Part shown: piece after piece, positions 8,401 to 15,110 of the stretch
How the letters are laid out: each line of letters opens with the position of its first letter
How positions within the stretch are numbered: the stretch's first letter is position 1
Source: Clostridia bacterium
Lineage (GTDB): Bacteria > Bacillota > Clostridia > Christensenellales > Borkfalkiaceae
Length of the DNA: 64,000 bases
Direction of reading: 5' to 3'
NCBI GenBank assembly: GCA_017463325.1
Contig: JAFTPK010000002.1
Span: forward strand, 1-64,000
Translations under genes and position numbers: made by a program
Notes under the pieces: model-generated
Told to the model about the DNA's origin: nothing
Seen by the model: only the letters and a program-made list of their open reading frames with translations
Databases searched by the model: none

Positions 8401-11400
8401 ACTACCCTGCATTTAAGTCGGACGAAACGTTCACCGTTCCCAGCAGCGTTTTGACTATTTACAACTACGCGTTCTATGGGAATACGACGCTTAAAAAGGT
8501 AGTTCTTCCCGCAACCTTGCAGAGTATCAACGAGCAGGCGTTCTACGAATGTGACGCGCTGGAAGAAGTTAATATTCCCAAGAGCGTTATCAGTATTGAA
8601 GATTTTGCGTTCTACGGCTGCGGCAACCTGAAAAAGGTTACCTTTGAGGAGGGCGGCACCGCTCCCTTGAAGATCGGTACCGAGGGCTGGATGTATCAGT
8701 CGACGGTCAGCAGCACTACGGGGCTTTCCACCTCGTCGAGTGCAAAACGCTACGGATTCGTGTTCGCATATTGCAGCGCACTTGAAAACGTTGTGCTTCC
8801 TGCACGTACGACTATGATTGCAGACGCTTCGTTTGCATATTGCAGTAGCTTAGTATCCATTAATATTCCTAAGAACATTGCGGAGATCGGTACGGCGGCG
8901 TTCCTTGAATGTCATAGCTTGGAAACGGTGGAAATTGAAGAAGGCTCTAAGATCACGGCGATCGCGCCTTACCTCTTCTTCAATTGCCTCTCGCTGAAAG
9001 AATTTACCATTCCTGCGACAATTGACGAGTTCCTCTTGGCGTCCTCCAACTCCTACGCGTTCTATCAGTGCAAGTCTTTGAAGACGGTTACGTTTGAAGA
9101 GGGCTTTGACATGACCGAGCTGCCTCGCGCATTGTTCACGTCGAGCGGTCTTGAAACCATTACGCTTCCTGAAAGCGTCACCGTGATCAAGAACGGTAGC
9201 AGCGGTAGCGGCACGAGCATCAACGGCGTCTTTGCTGGTTGTACGAACCTCAAAGAAATTATTTTCCTCGGCGAGATTAAGGAAATCGGTAGCTACGCGT
9301 TCGCGGGTTGCCGTTCGTTGGAAGAATTTGAAATTCCCGCGACGGTAACGACGCTTGGAAGCTGGGTCTTCTCCAACTGTTCCAAGCTTACGAGTATGTA
9401 CATTTCCGACAATATCGACGTAGAGGGCTGTGGCGGCTTATTCAACGGCTGTACGTCGCTGACGGAGGTCAGATTGCCCGACACTATGACGGTGCTTCCT
9501 TATAATATGTTCTCGAACTGTAAGTCGCTGACGGAATTCACCATTTCGGAGAACATTACCGTAATCGAGGACTACGTGTTTGACGGTTCGGGCCTTATCC
9601 ACGCAGTCGTTCCGGGTACCGTTGAAGAACTGTACTACGGCGTATTCTGCAACTGCGACAGTCTTGAAACGATAGTGATTGAGGACGGCGTGCAGTTCAT
9701 TGAAGAAGAGTTCTGTTATGACTGTGAGAGTCTTGTTTCCGTAACCATTCCCGACTCGGTGACGTACTTACCCGGCGGCTTGTTCTACAATTGTACGGCG
9801 CTGACGACGGTAAGACTTCCGTCCAACTCGGACGTTACGTCAATCGGTTACTATATGTTCCAGGATTGTACGTCGCTTGATAACGTTGTAATTCCCGATG
9901 GCTATACGACTATTGAGGATACGGCGTTTACAGGCTGTACTTCCTTGAAGAACATTACCATTCCCGATACGGTGACGGAAATTTATCCCTATGCGTTCCA
10001 GAACTGTACGGCGCTTGAAAGCATTGTGCTTCCCGCTAACCTCAGTTCGCTTGGCGAATCTGCGTTTGAGGGTTGTACCTCTCTTAAGAGCGTGACCTTC
10101 CCTTCGGGCGGTCAGCTGTTGGAAATCCTCAGCGATACGTTTGCAAACTGTACCTCTTTGGAAGAGATTGAAATTCCCGAAGGCACGACTTCGATCGGTG
10201 CAAGAGCGTTCCAGAACTGTCCTTTGAAAGAGTTCTACCTTCCTTCTGCGGTACAGGTGCTCGGTATCGACGAGAATAGCTCCTCGATCATGATGAACCC
10301 GTTCGTCGGTTGTACGCAGCTCACGAAATTCGAGATTGACAAAAACAATCCTTATTTCGTAATCGAAGACAACGTTATGATGGACGCGGCGAAGACGGAG
10401 ATCTATATGGTGCTTCCCGCGAAAACGGGTACGTTCACGGTAGGTGAGGACACGACGGTTTACCCCGGTGCGTTTGTTTCGCCCAACCTGACGGAGGTCG
10501 TTCTTCCTACGAATATGAAGGAGATCGGCGATTATGCGTTCTACGGCTTGCAGATTGATACGATCGTCATTCCCGACGGTGTAGAAACGATCGGTCAGTA
10601 CGCATTCGCATGCAGCGGCTTAGAAACGATCAACATTCCTGCGTCGGTGACGTTGATGGGCAATCACGTCTTTGAAGACAGCAAACAGCTTACGAAAGTG
10701 ACCTTTACCGAAGGCGACAAGCAGCTTCTTATTCCGCAGTACGCGTTCCGGAACTGTACGAGTTTGGAAGAGATCGAAATTCCTTACCGCGTCAGATCGA
10801 GCGTTGATACGGGCAACTACGCGATCGGCAGCTACGCATTCCTTGGTTGTAGCTCCCTTGTAGATCTTACTTTTGAGGAGGATCCCGCTACGGGTAGCGT
10901 GGCAGGTACGCTGAATATCGGCGGCTACGCGTTTGAGGATTGTACGTCGCTTGAAACGGTGAACTTCCCGAAAGCGCTCGGTAACAACCTGTATTCGACC
11001 TCGTCTTACGCAGTCGGTTCGTCGGCGTTCAAGGGCTGTACGTCCTTGACGACGGTCACTTTCCAAGAAGTGGAAGAGCAATGGATCAGCTTTTATAACG
11101 AAGCGTTCGCCGATTGTACCTCGCTCGTGAACTTTGTGATCCCTGAAACGACCATTTACTTCGGCGGCAGAGTGTTTGCAAATACGGCGATCAAGGAAGC
11201 TACCATTCCCGAAACGGTGACCGACTTCTACTACTTCTACGAATATCGTGAAGACGACTTCGGCGTTTCCCGTTCTATCAACCCGAGCCGCCTGTTCGAC
11301 GGTTGTACGCAGTTGAGAAAGGTGACCATCAACGCGAACCTTGACGATTCGACGCAGTACACGGGCTATATGTTCGCAGGCTGTACCGCTTTGGAAGAGG

Positions 11401-11630
11401 TGATCATTGCCTCCGAGAGCTTCACGGTGATCGGCGAGCATATGTTCGAGAACTGTACGAGTCTGAAAAACCTGACGATCCCTTCGTGGATTACGTCGGT
11501 TGGCGTGGGCGCGTTTGCAGGACTTACCAGCTCGCAGACGGTTACCATTGACGGGCCTGAAAGTATGGCGAAGCAATGGGATGGCAACTGGGCGTACTTG
11601 TCCGACGCGAACTTCGTATTTGCGAAATAA
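2484..11630 (+). CDS. Giant BspA-type leucine-rich-repeat surface lipoprotein (3048 aa)
   Basis: Signal peptide with a hydrophobic stretch and lipobox VATAC (Cys29), so a lipid-anchored extracellular protein. Four InlB-type beta-grasp repeats (Listeria-Bacteroides/Flg_new family, signature SGYxFxGWY..LYARW) lie at about 119-185, 195-267, 686-762 and 764-851. Fibronectin-III-like modules (SWNAVENADGYVVSI) fill 270-685. From about 855 to 3020 there are several dozen BspA/LRR_5 repeats of the form IGxYAFxxCTSLExIxIP. There is no sortase motif or C-terminal membrane segment. AGGAGA precedes ATG at seven bases. BspA-type repeats are known in adhesins and other surface binding proteins of commensals and protists; binding of a host or dietary polymer is inferred. 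It stands alone behind its own regulated promoter and precedes a MoxR/vWA block. Confidence 0.9.
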   Translation: MKAKRFLHALRLAIMAMMMVVLGVVATACRDKEEKSGPEVGVYCCYDNGDDNTALALTEGRKFVLTMNGTQQSGTYSLTDLTLTLTFSNDSTITAAYETTVITMTIENVSLKFYKTISYSVAYDSKGGSAVDAATVLNGKTLEKPTNPTRSGYEFIGWYTDSAFKTPFLFGTQKIVGDTTLYARWVVSDPEAAEYTVDFDLGYAAQAPQAVSTIDGKLYNATVPTPTRSGYTFGGWAISMYDDASKLSYMFVDGMEVSEDITLHAVWNVVGGSKLATPVVNVFPNAISWNAIDGVSTYKVEVSGPDGFEAISTTTGSTTYNVPFGDSPIGDYTVKVTAVASDSSKNSETAVRYYVNNALSRVSHFSVNGTVVSWNTVENATNYLLTIVCGDSNHNHVNKDMGAATSYDFATCVMPTEGIKFAVTTAAEGYVPMTSRTFTYEKGLGQLTGLAIDEATETLSWNAVENADGYVVSIKCGNAAHNHEAAVVKGTSYSLKECENITDGIKINVYAFADGYGATPVENIIYNKTVLAAPSVVKIDGATMTWRTVSGATGYTVKIGDKTFTTTTNSIELSAQQISWVAAADYKISIQAKGANNATSLWSDEIDVRYYAMYTSIAYEAGEVSWNHVIGATSYEVRVNEGTPVVVEDGANFAKVALTKSGDNKIEVRYYDGTNYSSWVATTVKAYKVEFDTMVIGTEFATQYKAVGDPVDSFDGSSLKKSGYTFYGWYKTNAVGAGNAELYTDRYFRGTADVKLYADYTPNTYTVTYEYGVGGSGTETSVKVTYSKDFEMTIPTTTDPTKAFGGWYSAPGGTGIRFTDEYGVSVNPWSIAVEDLTAGNTEGTVAYAFWKDMVLDYQLTKVGGVTAYKVSKGARINLVTEVTIPVTYMGIPVKEIAPHAFKDCTKLKKINIPNTIEDISVEPNSSFTGCTYLEEINITEVAGNKIIRYWSKDGVLFDNGRLDEMPCTEVAAFPMAYKEKDYVMPEGVEVIPYRVFYGAVIETITIPASVETIENDAFYSAKIVQVDFAEATDANASLTIEKSAFRSCSSLKVVNLPAHLTSLATTRYYVTGETTTEPVYDNITTSNYEFVEDSFMDCSYLEEINVASGNALYSSVGGVLFNKNQTVALYAPRRIDLTATNGKYTMPVSVNKVAPGAFIYSYNITELVLPASVTEIGEWAFYNSYYIKKITFQGGGFNDVSIGDYAFRSCSDIEEIVFEKGSKVTTIGEGAFMYNYDIKSLTLPASIEEIGDIAFYGWYYLTELSFEETTKDGASLSFGDYVFYNSRISKIWLPAQVTELGGLLNGLSYLNKVEVSDNNDTYFADTEGILFNKTMTEILYYPAGKKDAYTLPASVTKIGAGVFRNNRNITSFTIGKNVTEIADGAFRGCLLLKTITFEAGGTQPLVIGPNVFRDCKLLTTIELPSRTESYGQYAFSYMTKLTTLKLNEGLTELADYGICYNASLETVTVPSTVEKIGYYSIANNAKLKTVTFAKNSSGGTTLKTIGYYALAYNPKITSITIPATVTDIYNYAFYTNYSSATQRSQLREVKFEENSQLETIWPNAFYYTGKLESITIPKNVTNIYYYAFAYSGLKELKFEDGGTKNLVIGGSCTYYSSPTSKSPSYAYGSAFYNCYDLETVIFPARLRELGQYSFNNANSLKTLKFAPDGQTSNLNQIGYYCFRYCYALEEVVLPKSLANLAPLDDHPVYGGQNNTSYMYNRKAVDAYAFGYCTSLKTVTFEAGGTQPISLANGAFYYCESLEVINLPGRLTEYHDLDGKDVPPFGTAYAFRTSSSTPYHAFDFCTNLKEINIAADEIAENMYQSIDGIVYSKDGKTLLYCPQGREKAVVIPKEVERIGDGLYNEAFAGCAKLTSVTFEDGGTAPLMIDLYAFQDCEALEEIKLPKRVNVINPNAFRNCTSLKSVELSADLTSFDSTVFFGCDSLASINIPKDNNFYVSEGGVVYNSDKTILYYYPAFKSDETFTVPSSVLTIYNYAFYGNTTLKKVVLPATLQSINEQAFYECDALEEVNIPKSVISIEDFAFYGCGNLKKVTFEEGGTAPLKIGTEGWMYQSTVSSTTGLSTSSSAKRYGFVFAYCSALENVVLPARTTMIADASFAYCSSLVSINIPKNIAEIGTAAFLECHSLETVEIEEGSKITAIAPYLFFNCLSLKEFTIPATIDEFLLASSNSYAFYQCKSLKTVTFEEGFDMTELPRALFTSSGLETITLPESVTVIKNGSSGSGTSINGVFAGCTNLKEIIFLGEIKEIGSYAFAGCRSLEEFEIPATVTTLGSWVFSNCSKLTSMYISDNIDVEGCGGLFNGCTSLTEVRLPDTMTVLPYNMFSNCKSLTEFTISENITVIEDYVFDGSGLIHAVVPGTVEELYYGVFCNCDSLETIVIEDGVQFIEEEFCYDCESLVSVTIPDSVTYLPGGLFYNCTALTTVRLPSNSDVTSIGYYMFQDCTSLDNVVIPDGYTTIEDTAFTGCTSLKNITIPDTVTEIYPYAFQNCTALESIVLPANLSSLGESAFEGCTSLKSVTFPSGGQLLEILSDTFANCTSLEEIEIPEGTTSIGARAFQNCPLKEFYLPSAVQVLGIDENSSSIMMNPFVGCTQLTKFEIDKNNPYFVIEDNVMMDAAKTEIYMVLPAKTGTFTVGEDTTVYPGAFVSPNLTEVVLPTNMKEIGDYAFYGLQIDTIVIPDGVETIGQYAFACSGLETINIPASVTLMGNHVFEDSKQLTKVTFTEGDKQLLIPQYAFRNCTSLEEIEIPYRVRSSVDTGNYAIGSYAFLGCSSLVDLTFEEDPATGSVAGTLNIGGYAFEDCTSLETVNFPKALGNNLYSTSSYAVGSSAFKGCTSLTTVTFQEVEEQWISFYNEAFADCTSLVNFVIPETTIYFGGRVFANTAIKEATIPETVTDFYYFYEYREDDFGVSRSINPSRLFDGCTQLRKVTINANLDDSTQYTGYMFAGCTALEEVIIASESFTVIGEHMFENCTSLKNLTIPSWITSVGVGAFAGLTSSQTVTIDGPESMAKQWDGNWAYLSDANFVFAK

Positions 11631-11637
11631 CGCTTGG

Positions 11638-11666
11638 CCTCGGCCGCAGAATACCTGCGGCCGAGG
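11638..11666 (+). terminator. Perfect 12-bp hairpin after the giant gene
   Basis: CCTCGGCCGCAG and CTGCGGCCGAGG are exact complements around loop AATAC, seven bases after the stop codon. Bases downstream are AACAAAAAAAATTT, so there is no canonical T run. It may terminate weakly or protect the 3' end of the 9-kb mRNA. Confidence 0.5.
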
Positions 11667-11824
11667 AACAAAAAAAATTTAAAATAAATCGCAAAAAAGC
11701 CGTTTTTTCTTTATTTTCCCGTATTTTCGGGGTCAAAAGGGGAGAAACGCGCTTTTGGTTATTAAAAATTTTCATAATATTTTTAATTTTTATCAAAAAA
11801 ATTGTTTTCACCCCTCATTTTTGA

Positions 11825-11853
11825 GTGACAAAACAAAAAAAGTGTGCTATAAT
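11825..11853 (+). promoter_or_regulatory. Extended -10 promoter for the MoxR block
   Basis: GTGACA (11825-11830), 17-base spacer, TGC plus TATAAT (11848-11853). AATCGTTGCTAGCTAGCGATT at 11860-11880, an imperfect inverted repeat around GCTAGC, covers the expected transcription start and could be an operator. AAAGGAGG (11902-11909) precedes ATG 11918. Confidence 0.7.
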
Positions 11854-11917
11854 AAGTAAAATCGTTGCTAGCTAGCGATTTACATAGGAACGAATAAAAT
11901 TAAAGGAGGATCATTCT

Positions 11918-12997
11918 ATGGAACACAAACAGCTTTTTAAGAAGTATCGGTCGCGTTTAATCGGGCAAGGCATCATCAAGTCCGTTCTTTACGGATTGAT
12001 CGTCGGGTTTGCGGTGAACTTTGTCGCAGCGCTTGTGGCTTGGTTTGTCGGATACGACGGGACTTGGTTGTCCGTCGGCGTTGGCGTGGCGGCTATGCTC
12101 GTCAGCGGCTTGATTTTCTATTTCGTTAAATTCCACCCCTCGTCGGAAGACGTGGCGCGGCAGGTGGACGCTCTTGGACTGAAAGAACGTATGGTCACGA
12201 TGGTGGAACTGAGCGAAGAGCAATCCTACATTGCAAAAATTCAGCGCGAGGACGCGAAAGCAAAGCTCGCAACCGTGACCCCCAAACAGATCAAGCTTCG
12301 CATTGCGAAAAAAGTGATCGCTTACGTTGCGGCGGCGGCAGTCGTTGCCCCTGCAATGACGGTGATCTGCGAACTTGCGGCACGTAACGTTTTGCAGAGC
12401 GGCCTTGAACTTCTCGACCCCAACAGCGGCGCGATCAAGACGATCTCGATCACGTTCGAGGCAGAGGACGGCGGCTCGATCGACGGCAAAGAGGTGCAGG
12501 TTCTCTACGTAGGCGAAAAGACGGAGCCCGTCAAGGCAATGGCCGACGACGGCTGGATGTTCGTCGAGTGGAGCGACGGCAACGGCGATCCTTACCGTCC
12601 GGCCGAGGAATTTGAAGAGGATACGGTGTACACCGCGATCTTTGAAGAGGTTGACCCGACGGGTGAGGGCGACGGTGACGGCGAAGGTAGTGGCGAAGGC
12701 GAAGGCCAAGGCGAAGGTCAAGGCGAAGGCGACGCGGCAGGCGATCAGCCCGGCGAACCGAACGGCGATGGCGACGGCGACGGCAAAAGCGATCAGAGTA
12801 ACGACAAACCCACCGACAAGGAGTCGAACAGCGCGGGCGGTCAGTACGATCCGAAGAACCAGATCATTGACGGTCGGACGTTCTATGAAGCAGTTTTGGA
12901 AACTTACTTCGAGGCGGCGATGGAAATGATCGCGAACGGTCAGGAACTTCCCCCCGAACTTGCGGACATTGTCGAGAAGTACTTTGGCAGCATTTAA
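11918..12997 (+). CDS. Membrane protein with InlB-like repeat and acidic Gly/Glu tract, heads the MoxR block
   Basis: 359 residues. Two hydrophobic segments at about 22-44 and 49-71 form a membrane hairpin, and a third lies near 130-155. Residues 176-246 form one beta-grasp repeat of the InlB-like type (FEAEDGGSID...WMFVEWSDG). Residues 249-280 are an almost pure Gly/Glu/Asp/Gln tract, encoded by a tandem GGCGAAGG repeat, followed by an acidic linker and a short C-terminal region ending LADIVEKYFGSI. It has a perfect AAAGGAGG site and its own promoter. The position directly before moxR and three vWA-type genes suggests it is the membrane partner or client of that complex. I do not recognise a named family over the full length. 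Confidence 0.8.
   Translation: MEHKQLFKKYRSRLIGQGIIKSVLYGLIVGFAVNFVAALVAWFVGYDGTWLSVGVGVAAMLVSGLIFYFVKFHPSSEDVARQVDALGLKERMVTMVELSEEQSYIAKIQREDAKAKLATVTPKQIKLRIAKKVIAYVAAAAVVAPAMTVICELAARNVLQSGLELLDPNSGAIKTISITFEAEDGGSIDGKEVQVLYVGEKTEPVKAMADDGWMFVEWSDGNGDPYRPAEEFEEDTVYTAIFEEVDPTGEGDGDGEGSGEGEGQGEGQGEGDAAGDQPGEPNGDGDGDGKSDQSNDKPTDKESNSAGGQYDPKNQIIDGRTFYEAVLETYFEAAMEMIANGQELPPELADIVEKYFGSI
12663..12735 (+). repeat. Tandem GGCGAAGG coding repeat
   Basis: Imperfect 6- and 12-base units (GGCGAAGGC, CAAGGCGAAGGT) encode the Gly/Glu-rich tract of the membrane protein. Such repeats change length by slippage in whole codons, so linker length is expected to vary between strains. Confidence 0.65.
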
Positions 12998-13026
12998 GCC
13001 TTGTAAAACACATTAAGTAAAAAAAC

Positions 13027-13066
13027 GCCGGACGGGAATATCGTTCTTTGTATATTCCCGTCTGGC
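13027..13066 (+). other. Strong intercistronic hairpin before moxR
   Basis: GCCGGACGGGAATAT (13027-13041) pairs with ATATTCCCGTCTGGC (13052-13066), 15 pairs with one wobble and a ten-base loop, followed by AAAAAATATTTT rather than a T run. It lies between the first gene and moxR, where it may act as an mRNA-processing or attenuating element that sets the ratio of the two products. Confidence 0.55.
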
Positions 13067-13113
13067 AAAAAATATTTTATAAAAGATATCAAAATTTGGA
13101 GAGAAATAGTATC

Positions 13114-14211
13114 ATGATTACAGAACAAAACATCCAGAAGTTCAGCGCACAGTGCAAGAATATTTTCGCACAGATCGAACGTGACGTTATCGGTCAGAAA
13201 GATATCGTTGAAGAAACGATTATCGCAATGATCGCAGGCGGTAACGTTTTGCTTGAAGGTGTACCCGGCGTTGGTAAGACCCGTCTTGTAAGAACGCTCG
13301 GCCGCGTATTCAACCTTCCCTTTTCGAGAATCCAGTTCACGCCCGACCTTATGCCTGCGGACGTAACTGGTACCAACATTATCGTAAAAGATGAAAACGG
13401 TAACTCGTCTTTCAATTTCCAGCCCGGTCCTATTTTCAGCAACATTATCCTTGCCGACGAAATCAACCGTGCTACCCCCAAGACGCAGTCCGCTCTTCTC
13501 GAAGCCATGCAGGAACACACCGTTACCGTTATGGGTGTTTCGAGAAAGCTCAACGAACCGTTCTTCGTTCTTGCAACGCAGAACCCGATCGAACAAGACG
13601 GTACTTATCCTCTGCCCGAAGCGCAGATGGACCGTTTCATGTTCAAGCTTATCGTTAAAAATCCCAGCTTGGACGAGCTGATGGATATCGTCAACTTGAC
13701 GCAAAAGACGATGGCCGAAGTCGCAGACGCGGCTTGTAGCGGTGAGGAGCTTTTGGAAATGCGCGCAACGGCGAACCAGATCCCCGTAGCGCAGGAAGTC
13801 ATGAAATATGCAATGACTCTTTGTTCCGCGACCCATCCCGACAGCGAATGTGCAACCGAAGCGGCGAAGAAGTACGTCCGTCTTGGTGCGTCCCCCCGTG
13901 CAGGTCAGGCGCTTATTTCGGCGGCGAAAGTTAAGGCGCTCATGGAGGGCAGATACAACGTTTCTTACGACGATTTGAACCAGCTTGCTTATCCCGTACT
14001 TCGTCACCGTATGAAGCTCAACTTCGAGGCGGTTGCAGAACGTATCTCCGCAGACGAGATCATCAAGATGATCATTGCAGAGGTTTGCAAGAAGAACAAG
14101 ATCTCCTCCAAGGAAGCGGAAGAGGTTGCGGCGGCCGTTGCCGTGGAAGCTACGACGGAAGCGGGCGAAGAAGGCGAAAAGAAGGCAAAGCGTAAATTTG
14201 GGAGAAAATAA
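13114..14211 (+). CDS. moxR: MoxR-family AAA+ ATPase
   Basis: 365 residues from ATG 13114, chosen because GGAGAG lies ten bases upstream and the family begins at this point; an upstream in-frame ATG at 13048 falls just past a hairpin without a ribosome site. Walker A is GVPGVGKT (49-56), Walker B IILADE (111-116), sensor 1 ATQNP (154-158) and the QMDRF arginine motif is near 174. MoxR ATPases act as chaperone-like remodelers with DUF58 and vWA partners, which follow here in the usual order. The last 30 residues are a Lys/Glu/Ala-rich tail. It overlaps the next gene by one base (TAATG). Confidence 0.95.
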   Translation: MITEQNIQKFSAQCKNIFAQIERDVIGQKDIVEETIIAMIAGGNVLLEGVPGVGKTRLVRTLGRVFNLPFSRIQFTPDLMPADVTGTNIIVKDENGNSSFNFQPGPIFSNIILADEINRATPKTQSALLEAMQEHTVTVMGVSRKLNEPFFVLATQNPIEQDGTYPLPEAQMDRFMFKLIVKNPSLDELMDIVNLTQKTMAEVADAACSGEELLEMRATANQIPVAQEVMKYAMTLCSATHPDSECATEAAKKYVRLGASPRAGQALISAAKVKALMEGRYNVSYDDLNQLAYPVLRHRMKLNFEAVAERISADEIIKMIIAEVCKKNKISSKEAEEVAAAVAVEATTEAGEEGEKKAKRKFGRK

Positions 14212-15110
14212 TGAAAGGGTCTTATTTAAACGATGGATTTTTCAGTCGTTTAGAGACGCTTGCATTGAATTTGCGAGCAGACCTCGCAGGCTTTTTCGGC
14301 GGGAAACACCTTGTTAAGACGTACGGTCAGACGGTGGAGTTCGCCGATTACCGCGAGTATATGCTCGGTGACGATATACGGCGTATCGACTGGAATCTTT
14401 ACAGCCGTTTTGAAAAGTTCTTTCTGAAACTGTTCACAGACGAAAGACAGATGCACACGCAGATCTTTTTGGACTGCTCGGCGTCAATGGGGAAAGCAAA
14501 TCCCCAAAAGGGAGCGTATGCGATCGCCGTAGCGGCGGCGCTGGGCTTTTTGTCCGTACATAATATGGACAAAGTGTCTTTTAAACTGGTCAAGGGCAAC
14601 CGCGCGGAGGATCCGTACGGGACGCTTGTCGGAAAGAAATCCTTTTTCAACGCAATCAGCGATCTCGAAAAGCTGGAATTTACAGACGAGTCAGACGTCG
14701 GGGAAGCGGTAACGAAATGCCCCAACGTCGGCACGAACGACGGTCTTACGATCATCATCTCCGATTTCTTCACGGAACTTGACTGGAAGAAAGCGGTGGA
14801 TTATCTCGTATATAAGAAAAGACAGGTCTTGCTCGTACAGGTGCTTTCCCCCGAGGAGGCGGACCCCGTGTACAGCGGCAGACTTGACCTGCTTGACTCG
14901 GAAGCGCCCGATTTGACGGACGGCAGAAACATGAAGCTGCGGATCACCCGTAGTATGCAGTTGGCGTACGAAGAGGCCATGAAAGACTTCGTCGCGGATA
15001 TTAAAGATTTCTGCACCTCGCGCGGCGCGGATTTTATCAGCATACAAACTGATAAAGAGATCGAGAAAGTGCTTTTCGGCGAATTGCTTAAGGTAGGTAT
15101 AATGGCATGA
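14211..15110 (+). CDS. DUF58 protein with vWA-like fold
   Basis: 299 residues. The DUF58 signature is present as DIRRIDWNLYSR near 55-66, and the following segment IFLDCSASMG near 84-93 carries a DxSxS metal-binding (MIDAS) pattern. No signal peptide or membrane span is seen, so it probably stays in the cytoplasm with MoxR at the membrane. Its start overlaps the moxR stop by one base and its own stop overlaps the next ATG by four, which implies coupled translation. DUF58 proteins are constant MoxR partners; their biochemical role is still poorly defined. Confidence 0.9.
   Translation: MKGSYLNDGFFSRLETLALNLRADLAGFFGGKHLVKTYGQTVEFADYREYMLGDDIRRIDWNLYSRFEKFFLKLFTDERQMHTQIFLDCSASMGKANPQKGAYAIAVAAALGFLSVHNMDKVSFKLVKGNRAEDPYGTLVGKKSFFNAISDLEKLEFTDESDVGEAVTKCPNVGTNDGLTIIISDFFTELDWKKAVDYLVYKKRQVLLVQVLSPEEADPVYSGRLDLLDSEAPDLTDGRNMKLRITRSMQLAYEEAMKDFVADIKDFCTSRGADFISIQTDKEIEKVLFGELLKVGIMA

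Noticed and set aside
2484..11630. Internalin-like virulence factor
   Set aside because: InlB-type and BspA repeats are frequent in harmless gut Bacillota. No toxin, secretion system or other virulence gene is nearby.
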